Below, piece by piece: positions 18,301 through 27,636 of a stretch of 64,000 nt of DNA (position 1 is its first letter; every line of letters starts with the position of its first letter). Source of the DNA: Vagococcus salmoninarum (GTDB lineage Bacteria > Bacillota > Bacilli > Lactobacillales > Vagococcaceae); contig NZ_NGJU01000014.1 in assembly GCF_003987495.1 (NCBI RefSeq), positions 31,682-95,681 on the forward strand, read 5' to 3'. A program made the translations under genes and the position numbers. The notes beneath the pieces are model-generated. The model searched no databases. It had not been told where the DNA came from and saw only the letters and a program-made list of their open reading frames with translations.

Positions 18301-19527
18301 GTGTTGAATAAAAAGTATGTTAGTTTATTCTTTTATGGTCTAGTACTCAGTTCGATAATAGGTGGCATCTCATTTTTATTTTTATTTATTGAAAGAGTTT
18401 TGACAAGTTTTATTTGGGAGGAAGTCCCGTTATATTTTAACAATCGAATAGCTGGCTTAGTAGTTATATGTTTAACTGGCAGCTTGTTAGTCGGCGGCAT
18501 TAGAAAACTATGGCCAGGAGTTCCACGAACAGCTCATGAAACATTAGATGAGTTTAAAGCAAATCAAACTTTAGATTATCGATTAGTTATTCATAGTCTA
18601 GTCTCAGCCTTAATTATTTTAAGTTTCGGGGCAGGTGTTGGGCCAGAAGCGACTTTATTAGGGGCAGTTATCTCCTTATCAATTGTTCAAGCGGACAAGA
18701 TGCGTTACTTCTATTTTAATTATACTGAACTTAACCAACTTGATCGAAAAACAAAATATTATCGCTTATTAAATCCTTTTAACTATCATCTAACTTATGA
18801 TCAAAGTCGTTATTTATCTAATAATGAAAAAATAATTAAAAAAATCCTTTTAGTTTTATGTATTTTCAATGGCTTAATAAGCTTCGTTCTATTGCTGAGA
18901 GCAACGAATCAACCAGGATTTATTACTAAATTAGGTGAGTCCCAGTGGTTTGTGACAGACTTATGGCTAATCTTGCCAGTTGCTGCTTTTGCAATTGTTT
19001 ATAAAAAAGCCTATGAATTAATGAATCAGTTAATTCAGAAATTAATGTTACCTTTTAAAAAATCGGTCATGATTCAAGCTTTAATTGGTGGGCTAAGTAT
19101 CTTTTTGATTGCTTACTACACACCGAGATTATTATTTTCAGGTCAACAAGCGATCGAAGTGCTAGTTACCCAAGAGATAGCGACTTCTTTTTTAATCCTT
19201 AGTGGATTAGGCGTTATTAAGTTGATTTTTTTAGAAGTTTGTTTACACACAGGTTGGATTGGCGGGAATATCTTTCCGATATTTTTGGCTGCGATTTTAC
19301 AAGGCTTTGGTATTGCCGTATTACTGCCTAATTATGATCCGTTGTTCGTCGTTGCCATTGTCAGTACTTGTTTGTCGTTAGTGATGATTGACAGTCCTGT
19401 AGTTACGGGAATCTTCATTTTATTATTTTTCCCTTTGAACTTAGCGCCCGTGATCATTAGTTTAGTTTTAAGTTATGTTGGTGTTAAGAAAATCCAAAGG
19501 AAGGTTAGGGAAAAGGGCCTAGCTTAA
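18301..19527 (+). CDS. ClC-type chloride channel/transporter homologue (divergent)
   Basis: A polytopic membrane protein of 408 residues that aligns by eye with the ClC fold. GAGVGPEATLLGAV corresponds to the GREGP filter region, GWIGGNIFPIF to GGIFxP, and WPGVPRTAHE sits where GSGIP is expected. The gating glutamate position appears to be Val and the filter serine Pro, so it is not a standard Cl-/H+ antiporter; a YfeO-like or other-ion role is possible. GTG 18301 or TTG 18304 may be the start. TATAAT at 18252 precedes it. Confidence 0.72.
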   Translation: MLNKKYVSLFFYGLVLSSIIGGISFLFLFIERVLTSFIWEEVPLYFNNRIAGLVVICLTGSLLVGGIRKLWPGVPRTAHETLDEFKANQTLDYRLVIHSLVSALIILSFGAGVGPEATLLGAVISLSIVQADKMRYFYFNYTELNQLDRKTKYYRLLNPFNYHLTYDQSRYLSNNEKIIKKILLVLCIFNGLISFVLLLRATNQPGFITKLGESQWFVTDLWLILPVAAFAIVYKKAYELMNQLIQKLMLPFKKSVMIQALIGGLSIFLIAYYTPRLLFSGQQAIEVLVTQEIATSFLILSGLGVIKLIFLEVCLHTGWIGGNIFPIFLAAILQGFGIAVLLPNYDPLFVVAIVSTCLSLVMIDSPVVTGIFILLFFPLNLAPVIISLVLSYVGVKKIQRKVREKGLA

Positions 19528-19629
19528 TCGACAGTTGGTAAATTTGCGTTCATTATATTAACACGTTATAATTAAATACTTGATGTCCTTAAGAAGGATA
19601 AAACTGAAGATAACTTATGAGGTGTAGTG

Positions 19630-20046
19630 ATGAATAAACAACTAAACAAAATAGTGTATACAATCGTAGATGGGTTTTTAATTATTCTAGGAGCATTGTT
19701 ATTAATTTTAATGATTCAGCAAATTTGGCAGATTGGTCATTACGTGATTTTTGGTAACCCAGAAAATGTTGAAGTGATTGTCGGTAAAGTCTTAGCTTTC
19801 TTTTTAGTGTTTGAGTTTTTAACAATGATTATTCGTTATTTACAAGAAGGTCATCATATACCGATTAGATACTTAATTTATATTTGTATTACCGCAATTT
19901 TACGACATGAAATTGGGAATCATACGACATCTGGCGATACACTGCTAGTGGCTTTGGCTATTTTAGTTCTCGTTTTAACCTTATTTATTATTAAAAAATC
20001 TAATTATTATGGCAACGAAGATTCAGAAAAAGAATATCATATTTAA
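19630..20046 (+). CDS. psiE: PsiE-family phosphate-starvation-inducible membrane protein
   Basis: A small integral membrane protein of 138 residues with four hydrophobic segments and the family features FLTMIIRYLQEGHHIPIRYL and AILRHEI. PsiE was named for induction by phosphate starvation in E. coli; its molecular job is unknown. GAGGTG favours ATG 19630 over GTG 19627. It ends at a strong terminator and is separate from the peptidase gene that follows. Confidence 0.82.
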   Translation: MNKQLNKIVYTIVDGFLIILGALLLILMIQQIWQIGHYVIFGNPENVEVIVGKVLAFFLVFEFLTMIIRYLQEGHHIPIRYLIYICITAILRHEIGNHTTSGDTLLVALAILVLVLTLFIIKKSNYYGNEDSEKEYHI

Positions 20047-20048
20047 CA

Positions 20049-20087
20049 AAAACAGTTAACTTGAATTTTAAGTTAACTGTTTTTTGT
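20049..20087 (+). terminator. Rho-independent terminator after psiE
   Basis: Perfect 14-base arms AAAACAGTTAACTT / AAGTTAACTGTTTT with a seven-base loop and T-run. Confidence 0.93.
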
Positions 20088-20226
20088 TAAAGAAAGTTCA
20101 GTTAAAGTATTTACTATCAATCTGTTTAACTAAGCCTTTAATGAAAGGGAGGAGCTTTAGTTTAAATTCAATTGAATATTTGATATAATAGTAGCAATGT
20201 TAAGAATAATGGAAGAGGGTAAATAG

Positions 20227-21300
20227 ATGATAAACCGGATTGAAAAAATTAGAGCAGCAATGAAACAAGCTGAGTTACCAGCTTTATTAATTACAAGTCC
20301 TTATAATTTAAGATATGCGACTGGGTTCACGGGTTCTACAGGTTTAGCTGTCATTACATTAGAAAAGGCTTATTTCGTAACGGACTTCCGTTATACTAGC
20401 CAAGCGGCCACTCAATGTGTCGGTTATGAAGTTGTCCAAAATTTAGGACCAATATTCGAAGAAGTTGCTGAGATTGTTGAAAATGAGCAATTATCAGGCC
20501 TTGGTTTTGAAGAAGCCTTTATGTCATTTAGTACTCATAGCACTTTAACTGAACTTGTGGCAGCCCCATTATTACCAGTTGCTGGTTTGATTGAAGAATT
20601 ACGTGAAGTTAAAGAAGAATCAGAAATTGCGATTATTCGGAAAGCTTGTGAAATTGCTGATGCAGCCTTTATGCATATTTTAACTTATATCAAAGTTGGT
20701 ATGACGGAAATACAAGTTGCTAATGAATTAGATTTCCATATGCGTTCATTAGGAGCCACAGGGGTTTCATTTGAGACGATTGTTGCTAGTGGCTTACGTT
20801 CAGCCATGCCTCATGGTGTAGCTAGTGACAAAGTCATTGAAATCGGCGACATGATTACTTTAGACTTCGGTTGTTATTACCAAGGGTATGTTTCTGATAT
20901 GACACGGACAATTGCTTTAGGGGACCCTGGCGCAGAGTTGAAAGAGTTACATCAGTTAGTTTTAGATGCCCAACTTAAAGTCTTAGCTGCTGCTAAACCT
21001 GGCATGAGTGGGGTTGAGTTAGATGCAGTTGCTCGTGATTATTTTGCTTCTAAAGGTCACGCTGAAGCTTTTGGCCATTCCACAGGACACGGCATTGGGT
21101 TAGAAGTTCATGAAGGGCCAAGTGTCTCACGTTTAGCTGAGAAAAAGTTTGTTGAAAACAACGTGATTACGAATGAACCAGGTTTGTATTATCCTGAAAT
21201 CGGTGGAATTCGGATCGAAGATGATATGTTAGTAACGGCATCAGGAGTGGAAGTATTGACTCACTCACCAAAAGAATTAATTATTTTAACTGGCAATTAA
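20227..21300 (+). CDS. pepP: Xaa-Pro aminopeptidase family protein (M24B)
   Basis: A 357-residue metallopeptidase with an N-terminal creatinase-like domain (about 1-130) and a pita-bread catalytic domain. The five metal ligands are visible: Asp in TLDFGC, Asp in YVSDMTRTI, His in GHGIGLEVHE, Glu in TNEPGLYY and Glu in GGIRIEDD. It removes N-terminal residues next to proline. The order pepP-efp-asp23-nusB is the usual Firmicute one. TATAAT at 20184 is its likely -10. Confidence 0.93.
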   Translation: MINRIEKIRAAMKQAELPALLITSPYNLRYATGFTGSTGLAVITLEKAYFVTDFRYTSQAATQCVGYEVVQNLGPIFEEVAEIVENEQLSGLGFEEAFMSFSTHSTLTELVAAPLLPVAGLIEELREVKEESEIAIIRKACEIADAAFMHILTYIKVGMTEIQVANELDFHMRSLGATGVSFETIVASGLRSAMPHGVASDKVIEIGDMITLDFGCYYQGYVSDMTRTIALGDPGAELKELHQLVLDAQLKVLAAAKPGMSGVELDAVARDYFASKGHAEAFGHSTGHGIGLEVHEGPSVSRLAEKKFVENNVITNEPGLYYPEIGGIRIEDDMLVTASGVEVLTHSPKELIILTGN

Positions 21301-21400
21301 CTAGTTATGCTACTTATAGATAGAAGCTTTGCGATTTTTAATGACAAGACGGGGCTTTTAATGATAAACTAGGCATGAGTACGATGATGGGAGGTAACTG

Positions 21401-21958
21401 ATGATTTCTGTCAATGCTTTTGAAAAAGGCTTAACGATTGAAGTTGCTGGTGAGATTTATCGCATCCTTGAGGTAGAACATGTTAAACCTAGTAAAGGCT
21501 CGGCCTTTGTTCAAACTAAGTTGCAAAACTTAAGGACAAGTGAGAGTCAAAAAATGACCTTTCCAGTAGATGAGAAAGTTGCTAAAGGGCAAATTATTCA
21601 GCGTGAAGTGCAATACTTGTATGGAAATGGGAGTAGTCATGTCTTTATGGACACCGAAACCTATGAACAAGTGGAGTTACCAACTAAACAAATCGTGGTA
21701 GAGTTAAATTACTTATTAGAAAACAGTCTCTGTCAACTGATGTTGGTAGGTACTGAAACACTTGGGGTAATTTTACCTAAGACCGTTGAACTAACAGTAA
21801 AAGAAACAGAACCAGGTATTCGTGGCAACACATCAGGAAGTAGTTTAAAAGCTGCCCTGATGAATACGGGGTTCATCGCCCAAGTGCCATTCTTTGTAAA
21901 TACGGATGACAAATTATTAATAAATACAGATGATGGCTCATATGTGTCTCGAGCTTGA
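21401..21958 (+). CDS. efp: Elongation factor P
   Basis: A three-domain translation factor of 185 residues that rescues ribosomes stalled at polyproline. The tip lysine is Lys32 in VKPSKGSAFV. The C-terminal signature TVKETEPGIRGNTSG and the end VPFFVNTDDK...YVSRA are retained. The core departs from what I know of the family: KPSKG for the usual KPGKG, LQNLRTSESQKMTF for LKNLRTGAVQEKTFR, and a shifted central domain. It still lies in the canonical location after pepP. GGGAGG precedes the start. Its stop overlaps a possible upstream start of the next gene. Confidence 0.9.
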   Translation: MISVNAFEKGLTIEVAGEIYRILEVEHVKPSKGSAFVQTKLQNLRTSESQKMTFPVDEKVAKGQIIQREVQYLYGNGSSHVFMDTETYEQVELPTKQIVVELNYLLENSLCQLMLVGTETLGVILPKTVELTVKETEPGIRGNTSGSSLKAALMNTGFIAQVPFFVNTDDKLLINTDDGSYVSRA

Positions 21959-21984
21959 TCAAAGGATCAGAAGGAGGTTTCCAA

Positions 21985-22410
21985 ATGACTGAAGAAACAA
22001 CATTTGTAATCGAAAACGGACAAGAAAACTTAGGTGGCGAGATTGTCATTGCGCCAGAAGTAATTGAAGTAATTATCGGAATTGCCGCCTCTAAAGTTGA
22101 AGGTGTTTATGGCATGCGTGGAAATTTAGCGTCTAATGTCAATCAATTGCTTGGAAGAGCAGCTCACGGTAAAGGTGTTTATTTAAAAAATGACGATGAT
22201 GGTTTAATCGTTGACTTGTACTGTTACTTAAACTACGGTGTAGCTGTGCCGAAAGTTGCCTTAGACATGCAAGAAAAAGTGAAACAACAAGTTCTTTATA
22301 TGACAGATATCAACTTATCAGAAGTTAATATTCACGTTGTTGGAGTAGTCACAGAAAAGTTAGCAAGCCCAAGTCTAGAAGACTTATTTGATGCAGAAGA
22401 GGATGAATAG
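21985..22410 (+). CDS. Asp23/Gls24 family envelope stress protein (YqhY-like)
   Basis: A 141-residue protein with the Asp23 core: GGEIVIAPEVIEVIIGIAAS, a central VDLYCYLNYGVAVPKVA segment, and VNIHVVGVV. The pre-nusB location matches Bacillus YqhY, which is linked to control of acetyl-CoA carboxylase in that species; whether this holds here is inference. AAGGAGG sets ATG 21985; a start at 21955 lacks a site. Confidence 0.88.
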   Translation: MTEETTFVIENGQENLGGEIVIAPEVIEVIIGIAASKVEGVYGMRGNLASNVNQLLGRAAHGKGVYLKNDDDGLIVDLYCYLNYGVAVPKVALDMQEKVKQQVLYMTDINLSEVNIHVVGVVTEKLASPSLEDLFDAEEDE

Positions 22411-22411
22411 T

Positions 22412-22852
22412 GTGGAATTAACTCGACATGAGATAAGAGAAAAAGCATTACAATCGTTGTATCCATTTGATTTCAACGAAGAAATTACTAAAGAAGAAGC
22501 AATTAGTTACGCTTTTGAGTATAATAACTCCGACTTAGTTAGTGAGGATGGGGAAGCCTTTGTACCTGGCTATCTTGATACTTTAGTTACAGGGGTTTGT
22601 GCTCATCGCGAGGAGTTAGACGAACTCATTAAAAACAATTTAAAAAAATTCACTTTAGCGAGAATTGCTAAACCAGATTTAATTATTTTACGAATGGCAA
22701 TTTTTGAGATTAAGTATGTCCCAGAAGTTCCTGCCAAAGTCGCTCTAAACGAAGCTCTCGAGTTAACTAAAAAATATAGTGATGATGAGTCCCGGAAATT
22801 TGTAAATGGTGTCTTATCAAATATTATTAAACAATTAAGCTCAGCGGAATAG
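22412..22852 (+). CDS. nusB: Transcription antitermination protein NusB
   Basis: A 146-residue all-helical RNA-binding factor that joins NusE/S10 at boxA in rRNA antitermination. It opens with VELTRHEIREKALQSL and has the conserved ARIAKPDLIILRMAIFEI and AKVALNEALELTKKY. The start is GTG 22412, set by AGAGG nine bases before; ATGs at 22391 and 22403 are worse. One base separates it from the Asp23 gene. The stop lies in the stem of a terminator. Confidence 0.95.
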   Translation: MELTRHEIREKALQSLYPFDFNEEITKEEAISYAFEYNNSDLVSEDGEAFVPGYLDTLVTGVCAHREELDELIKNNLKKFTLARIAKPDLIILRMAIFEIKYVPEVPAKVALNEALELTKKYSDDESRKFVNGVLSNIIKQLSSAE

Positions 22853-22876
22853 ACTTCTATTCCCCTGAGTTTTTCT
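22840..22876 (+). terminator. Rho-independent terminator of the pepP-efp-asp23-nusB operon
   Basis: CTCAG.GGAATAG / CTATTCC.CTGAG arms with a four-base loop, followed by TTTTTCTTT; overlaps the nusB stop. Confidence 0.82.
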
Positions 22877-22969
22877 TTGTCATACTAGCTAGTCAATTCT
22901 ACCTTGTCAGGGGAAACTATGCTAGAATAAAAGCAGTGATTAATTATAAATCTAAGGGGGAATTTAGTA

Positions 22970-23800
22970 GTGGGAGAAATTATCGATGGCCGTGCTTTAG
23001 CTGATAAAATGCAAGAAGAGATGAGAGTAGAAGTTGAGAAGATGACAGTCAAACCAGGTTTGGTTGTGATCATCATTGGGGAAAATCCTGCCAGTCAAAC
23101 TTACGTTAGGAATAAAGAATTAACAGCTAAGAAGATTGGGATTAATTCTGTAGTCGAAAAGCTGCCAGAAATAACGACAGAAGCAGAGCTAATCGCTTTA
23201 GTCGAAAGTTATAACGAAAATCCTGAGTTTCACGGTATCTTAGTTCAGCTACCATTGCCTAAACACATTAATGAGGAAAAAGTCTTGTTAGCAATTGCAG
23301 CTGAAAAAGACGTCGATGGCTTCCATCCTTTAAATATGGGCCAACTCTTTAGTGGTGAGCCGAATTTAATTCCTTGTACACCTTATGGCATCATGAAAAT
23401 GTTCGATGCGTACGACGTTGATTTAACTGGTAAGCACGCCGTCGTTGTTGGTCGAAGTAACATTGTCGGAAAACCGATGGCCCAACTCCTTTTAATGGCT
23501 AATGCCACAGTAACTATTACCCATTCCAAAACAGTTGACCTAGAAAAAATTACTCAACAGGCGGATATTTTAGTCGTTGCCATTGGTCGAGGTCACTACA
23601 TAACTAAAAAACATGTGAAACCTGGGGCAGTTGTGATTGATGTCGGCATGAATCGAAGCCCAGCTGGCAAATTAATTGGTGATGTTGCCTTTGATGAAGT
23701 CAAAGAGGTCGCTAGTTTAATTACCCCTGTGCCTAAAGGTGTCGGTCCAATGACAATCACGATGTTAATGGAACAAACGATAGCTAATGCTCGAAAATAG
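22970..23800 (+). CDS. folD: Bifunctional methylenetetrahydrofolate dehydrogenase/cyclohydrolase
   Basis: A 276-residue enzyme of one-carbon metabolism interconverting 5,10-methylene-, methenyl- and 10-formyl-tetrahydrofolate. Signatures are [17 protein letters not shown] with the Tyr-x3-Lys catalytic pair, [21 protein letters not shown] and the NADP site [14 protein letters not shown] 22970 follows AAGGGGG. First gene of the folD-xseA-xseB-ispA-tlyA-argR-recN run. Confidence 0.97.
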   Translation: MGEIIDGRALADKMQEEMRVEVEKMTVKPGLVVIIIGENPASQTYVRNKELTAKKIGINSVVEKLPEITTEAELIALVESYNENPEFHGILVQLPLPKHINEEKVLLAIAAEKDVDGFHPLNMGQLFSGEPNLIPCTPYGIMKMFDAYDVDLTGKHAVVVGRSNIVGKPMAQLLLMANATVTITHSKTVDLEKITQQADILVVAIGRGHYITKKHVKPGAVVIDVGMNRSPAGKLIGDVAFDEVKEVASLITPVPKGVGPMTITMLMEQTIANARK

Positions 23801-23823
23801 AAGATAAAGAGGTGACAGGCGCT

Positions 23824-25173
23824 GTGTCAGAACAATACTTAACGGTAACTGCCTTAACTAAGTACTTAAAACGCAAATTTGAAGCTGACCCATACTTGGA
23901 GCGGGTTTATTTAACTGGTGAAATATCTAACTTTAGACCTCGAGCCAATGCTCATCAATACTTTAGTTTAAAAGATAACCAAGCTAAAATCTCCGCGATA
24001 ATGTTTAAAGGGGCCTTTCAAAAGTTGAAATTTCAACCAAAAGAGGGGATGAAAGTCCTAGTTGTTGGACGGATTTCGCTCTATGAAGCAAGTGGTAATT
24101 ATCAAATTTATATTGAACATATGGAACCAGATGGCGTTGGGGCTTTGTATCAAGCCCTAGCTGAAATGAAAGAGAAATTAGCTAAAGAAGGCTTATTTGA
24201 AAGTCCGAAGCAGCTATTACCGAAATACCCTAAGAAAATCGCCGTCATCACTAGTCCTAGTGGGGCAGTCATTCGCGATATTATCACAACGGTGCAACGG
24301 CGTTATCCGATTGCTCAATTAGTTCTCTACCCGACCTTAGTCCAAGGGGATAAAGCGGCAGCTGATATTTGTCGTAACATTCAACGAGTGGAAGAGCAGG
24401 GGGATTATGATACGTTGATTGTCGCTCGGGGTGGCGGTTCGATTGAAGATCTCTGGCCTTTTAACGAGGAAAGTGTTGCTCGAGCAATCTTTCATGCTAA
24501 AACACCAGTGATTTCTTCTGTCGGTCATGAAACAGACGTGACGATTGCTGACTTAGTAGCTGATGTCCGTGCAGCGACACCTACGGCAGCAGCTGAATTA
24601 GCGGTACCAGTTTTTAATGATGAGCTACTAAAAATCAAAGAAAAAGAAAACCGCCTAATTAAAAGCTATTCTTATCACCTTAGTCGTCAAAAGCAACGAC
24701 ACCAACATTTGTTAAACTCTTTTATCTTTACTAATCCGGAACGTTTGTATGAAGGATTTTCAATCAAACTGGATTTATTAAAAGGTAAATTTCAACAAAG
24801 TGGTTTGAATCTAGTCAATAATAAGTCCCGCTATTTTAATGAAGTCAGTCATCAACTACAATTACAAAGCCCGATTAATCGGGTGCAATCAGAGCAGCAA
24901 AAAATATCTAACTTACAACAACTACTAAGTAATGAAATAGTCCGTTTAGTTAATAATCGTCACAAGGAGTTTGATCAACTCCTTCAATCATTAGACTTAC
25001 TAAGCCCCTTAAAAACTATGGGACGAGGCTATACTTATGTGACAGAAAAAGAGCAAGTATTGGGCTCTACGAAGGACTTACAAGTCGATCAAACCTTAAA
25101 ACTACATTTTATCGATGGTGAAGCAGATGTGCTAGTTACCGATGTGCGAGCAAACAAAGGGGAGGAAAAATAA
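23824..25173 (+). CDS. xseA: Exodeoxyribonuclease VII large subunit
   Basis: A 449-residue nuclease subunit. The N-terminal OB-fold ([20 protein letters not shown], 20 residues) binds ssDNA; the catalytic core shows [17 protein letters not shown] and [19 protein letters not shown], then [19 protein letters not shown] long coiled-coil arm follows for docking XseB. AAGAGGTG favours GTG 23824 over GTG 23812. The stop is two bases before xseB. Confidence 0.96.
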   Translation: MSEQYLTVTALTKYLKRKFEADPYLERVYLTGEISNFRPRANAHQYFSLKDNQAKISAIMFKGAFQKLKFQPKEGMKVLVVGRISLYEASGNYQIYIEHMEPDGVGALYQALAEMKEKLAKEGLFESPKQLLPKYPKKIAVITSPSGAVIRDIITTVQRRYPIAQLVLYPTLVQGDKAAADICRNIQRVEEQGDYDTLIVARGGGSIEDLWPFNEESVARAIFHAKTPVISSVGHETDVTIADLVADVRAATPTAAAELAVPVFNDELLKIKEKENRLIKSYSYHLSRQKQRHQHLLNSFIFTNPERLYEGFSIKLDLLKGKFQQSGLNLVNNKSRYFNEVSHQLQLQSPINRVQSEQQKISNLQQLLSNEIVRLVNNRHKEFDQLLQSLDLLSPLKTMGRGYTYVTEKEQVLGSTKDLQVDQTLKLHFIDGEADVLVTDVRANKGEEK

Positions 25174-25174
25174 G

Positions 25175-25405
25175 ATGGCAAAAGAAAAAGAGTTAACTTT
25201 CGAAGAATCAATGGGCGCTTTAGAAACAATTGTCAAAGAATTAGAACAAGGGGATGTGCCCTTAGAAAAAGCTTTAGAGCAATTTCAAAAAGGCATTGAA
25301 TTAAGTAAAGTGTGTCAAGAGACCTTAACGAAAGCTGAAAAAACCTTGACTAAAATTATGACGGAAAATGATGAAGCGGTTGTTTTTGAAGAAGGCGAAG
25401 GGTAG
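25175..25405 (+). CDS. xseB: Exodeoxyribonuclease VII small subunit
   Basis: A 76-residue, highly charged helical-hairpin protein with the family core [20 protein letters not shown] and [12 protein letters not shown]. It binds the coiled-coil arm of XseA. GGGGAGG at the end of xseA sets ATG 25175. ispA follows after two bases. Confidence 0.95.
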   Translation: MAKEKELTFEESMGALETIVKELEQGDVPLEKALEQFQKGIELSKVCQETLTKAEKTLTKIMTENDEAVVFEEGEG

Positions 25406-25407
25406 TC

Positions 25408-26304
25408 ATGGAAAAAGACTTACAACTTTTTCAAAGGGAACAGTTACCGAAAATCAAAAAAGAAATCCAAGACTTTTTAAGAGCAACTGCAACTGAAGAT
25501 CGTTTACTTGAGAGTATGTTGTACTCGCTTGAAGCAGGTGGGAAACATGTCCGCCCCTTACTTTTACTTGCTACTTTAGATTTTTTTCAAGAACCACTTC
25601 AGCAAGGACACTACCAAGTGGCTGGTGCTTTAGAGATGATCCATACGTACTCATTAATTCATGATGATTTACCAGCCATGGACAATGATGATTTACGACG
25701 TGGCAAGCCGACGAATCATGTTGTTTTCGGTGAAGGCCAAGCAATTTTAGCTGGTGACGGCTTATTGACAGAAGCTTTCCATTTGATTAGTAACAGCCCT
25801 CTTTCAGCAGAAGATAAAGTCTGGTTAATGAGGGAATTAGCTAAGGGAGCAGGAACTAGTGGGATGATCGCTGGTCAAGTTGCCGATATTGAAGGAGAGC
25901 AAAAAGAGTTAACGTTAGCAGAACTTCAAAGAGTCCACAGTCGCAAAACCGGGGCCTTGATTGAATACGCAGTGATCTCTGGGACTTATTTAACTAAGCA
26001 ATCAGTTGAAATTGCGGAAGCCATGAAAGCATATGGTCGTCATTTTGGCATGGCATTTCAAATTAAAGATGATTTGTTAGATGTGATTGGTGATGAAAAT
26101 CTTATCGGCAAAAAGACGGGGATGGATGCAGTAAGGCATAAAAGCACTTATACATCTTTATTAGGACTTGAAGGAGCCCAAGCTGCTTTAAGCAGCCATT
26201 ACCAGCAAGGGATGGCGGCAATTGCCCAAGTCAAAACAATTAAAGGACGTCAAGGTGAAGAAACGTTGTTAGAAGCGTTATTAGGAACATTAATGACTGT
26301 CTAA
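25408..26304 (+). CDS. ispA: Polyprenyl (farnesyl/geranyl) diphosphate synthase
   Basis: A 298-residue short-chain trans-prenyltransferase joining isopentenyl diphosphate to allylic primers, feeding undecaprenyl-phosphate and quinone synthesis. The first aspartate motif is HDDLPAMDNDDLRRGKPTNH (DDx4D with RR) and the second is QIKDDLLDVIGD. GGKHVRP and the chain-length-determining region fit farnesyl diphosphate synthases. It is tightly packed between xseB and tlyA, as in other Firmicutes. Confidence 0.94.
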   Translation: MEKDLQLFQREQLPKIKKEIQDFLRATATEDRLLESMLYSLEAGGKHVRPLLLLATLDFFQEPLQQGHYQVAGALEMIHTYSLIHDDLPAMDNDDLRRGKPTNHVVFGEGQAILAGDGLLTEAFHLISNSPLSAEDKVWLMRELAKGAGTSGMIAGQVADIEGEQKELTLAELQRVHSRKTGALIEYAVISGTYLTKQSVEIAEAMKAYGRHFGMAFQIKDDLLDVIGDENLIGKKTGMDAVRHKSTYTSLLGLEGAQAALSSHYQQGMAAIAQVKTIKGRQGEETLLEALLGTLMTV

Positions 26305-26319
26305 AGGAAGAAGAGGACT

Positions 26320-27150
26320 ATGAAAAAAGAACGAGTAGACGTCTTAGCTTTTAATCAAGGCTTGTGTGAGACGAGAGAGAAAGCTAAACGGAGTGTCATG
26401 GCAGGTTTAGTTTACGATAGTAATAACGAGCGGATGGATAAGCCAGGAGAAAAAATCTCTGTGGAGACGGAGTTGCATTTAAAAGGGGAAGGGTTGAAGT
26501 ATGTTTCCCGAGGTGGCTTAAAATTAGAAAAAGCCTTAGAAGTTTTTGATTTCAACGTCACAGATAAAATTTTATTAGATATTGGTTCCTCCACTGGTGG
26601 TTTCACTGATGCTGCCTTACAAAATGGCGCTAAAATGAGTTATGCACTTGATGTTGGCTACAATCAACTCGCTTGGAAACTACGGCAAGATGAGCGGGTA
26701 GTTGTCATGGAGAAAGTTAATTTCAGATATTCGAAACCGGAAGATTTTACGGAAGGTTTGCCAGATATTGCCACGATTGATGTTTCTTTTATTTCTTTAA
26801 AACTCATCTTACCAGTCTTAAAAACGATTATTCGTGATGGCGGTGATGTCATGGCGTTAATTAAACCACAATTCGAAGCAGGCAAAGAGTTAGTCGGTAA
26901 AAATGGTGTCATTCGTGACCCCCAAGTCCATCAATTAGTCATTGAAAAGATTTTAACTTTCGCAGTGATGGAAGGTTACCAAGTGGTTGGAATTGATTAC
27001 TCACCGATCAAAGGTGGCGAAGGCAATATCGAGTTCATCGCTCATTTAAAATGGTCGGAACAAAAATCACCAGAAGTCGTCGATGTTCCTTTGTTAGCAG
27101 AAGAAATTGTGAGTAAAGCCCATCGTGAATTAAAAGTCAAAGCTGACTAA
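26320..27150 (+). CDS. TlyA family rRNA (cytidine-2'-O)-methyltransferase (YqxC-like)
   Basis: A 276-residue protein with an N-terminal S4 RNA-binding domain (RVDVLAFNQGLCETREKAKR) and a C-terminal FtsJ-like methyltransferase with SAM motif LLDIGSSTGGFTDAAL and IATIDVSFISLKLIL. The family includes mycobacterial TlyA, an rRNA 2'-O-methyltransferase once annotated as haemolysin. The conserved tlyA-argR-recN order supports the call; the target nucleotide is not known from the sequence. Confidence 0.92.
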   Translation: MKKERVDVLAFNQGLCETREKAKRSVMAGLVYDSNNERMDKPGEKISVETELHLKGEGLKYVSRGGLKLEKALEVFDFNVTDKILLDIGSSTGGFTDAALQNGAKMSYALDVGYNQLAWKLRQDERVVVMEKVNFRYSKPEDFTEGLPDIATIDVSFISLKLILPVLKTIIRDGGDVMALIKPQFEAGKELVGKNGVIRDPQVHQLVIEKILTFAVMEGYQVVGIDYSPIKGGEGNIEFIAHLKWSEQKSPEVVDVPLLAEEIVSKAHRELKVKAD

Positions 27151-27169
27151 CAGCCTGAAGGAGGTAACT

Positions 27170-27625
27170 ATGAAAAAAGTAGAACGTCAACGCTTGATTA
27201 GAAAAATTATTAAAGATTACCCAGTCAAAAAACAAGAAGAGTTTGTTGAATTATTGAATCAAAAAGGTGTCGATGTCACTCAAGCGACAATCTCACGGGA
27301 TATTAAAGACTTGAAGTTAGTTAAAGTCAGTAATGAGGACGGTTCTTTTTATTATAGTACTTCCCTAGGAAAAACCGCAGCTGACAGTGACAAGCTCAAT
27401 AAAATGTTACAAGTCTCAGTTTTGCATTTTGATGTGATGGATAAAAACCTAGTCTTAAAAACGATTCCCGGAAGTGCGACCGCTTTAGGCATGCTTGTGG
27501 AGAAAGTTTATGATAAGGAATTATTTACTGTCTTAACGACAGACGATAAAGTGTTAATGATTTTTAAAACAGAGCTTAGTGCGGAAACTCTTGAACAGAG
27601 TTTAGCGACACTAATTTATGGTTAG
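27170..27625 (+). CDS. argR: Arginine repressor ArgR/AhrC
   Basis: A 151-residue winged-helix repressor. The DNA-binding domain shows KQEEFVELLNQKG and the recognition helix VTQATISRDIKDLKLVK. The C-terminal hexamerisation/arginine domain shows TIPGSATALGMLVEKV and LTTDDKVLMIFK. It controls arginine metabolism and often recN-linked genes in this position. GGAGG precedes the start. Confidence 0.94.
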   Translation: MKKVERQRLIRKIIKDYPVKKQEEFVELLNQKGVDVTQATISRDIKDLKLVKVSNEDGSFYYSTSLGKTAADSDKLNKMLQVSVLHFDVMDKNLVLKTIPGSATALGMLVEKVYDKELFTVLTTDDKVLMIFKTELSAETLEQSLATLIYG

Positions 27626-27636
27626 GAGGTTTGCTG

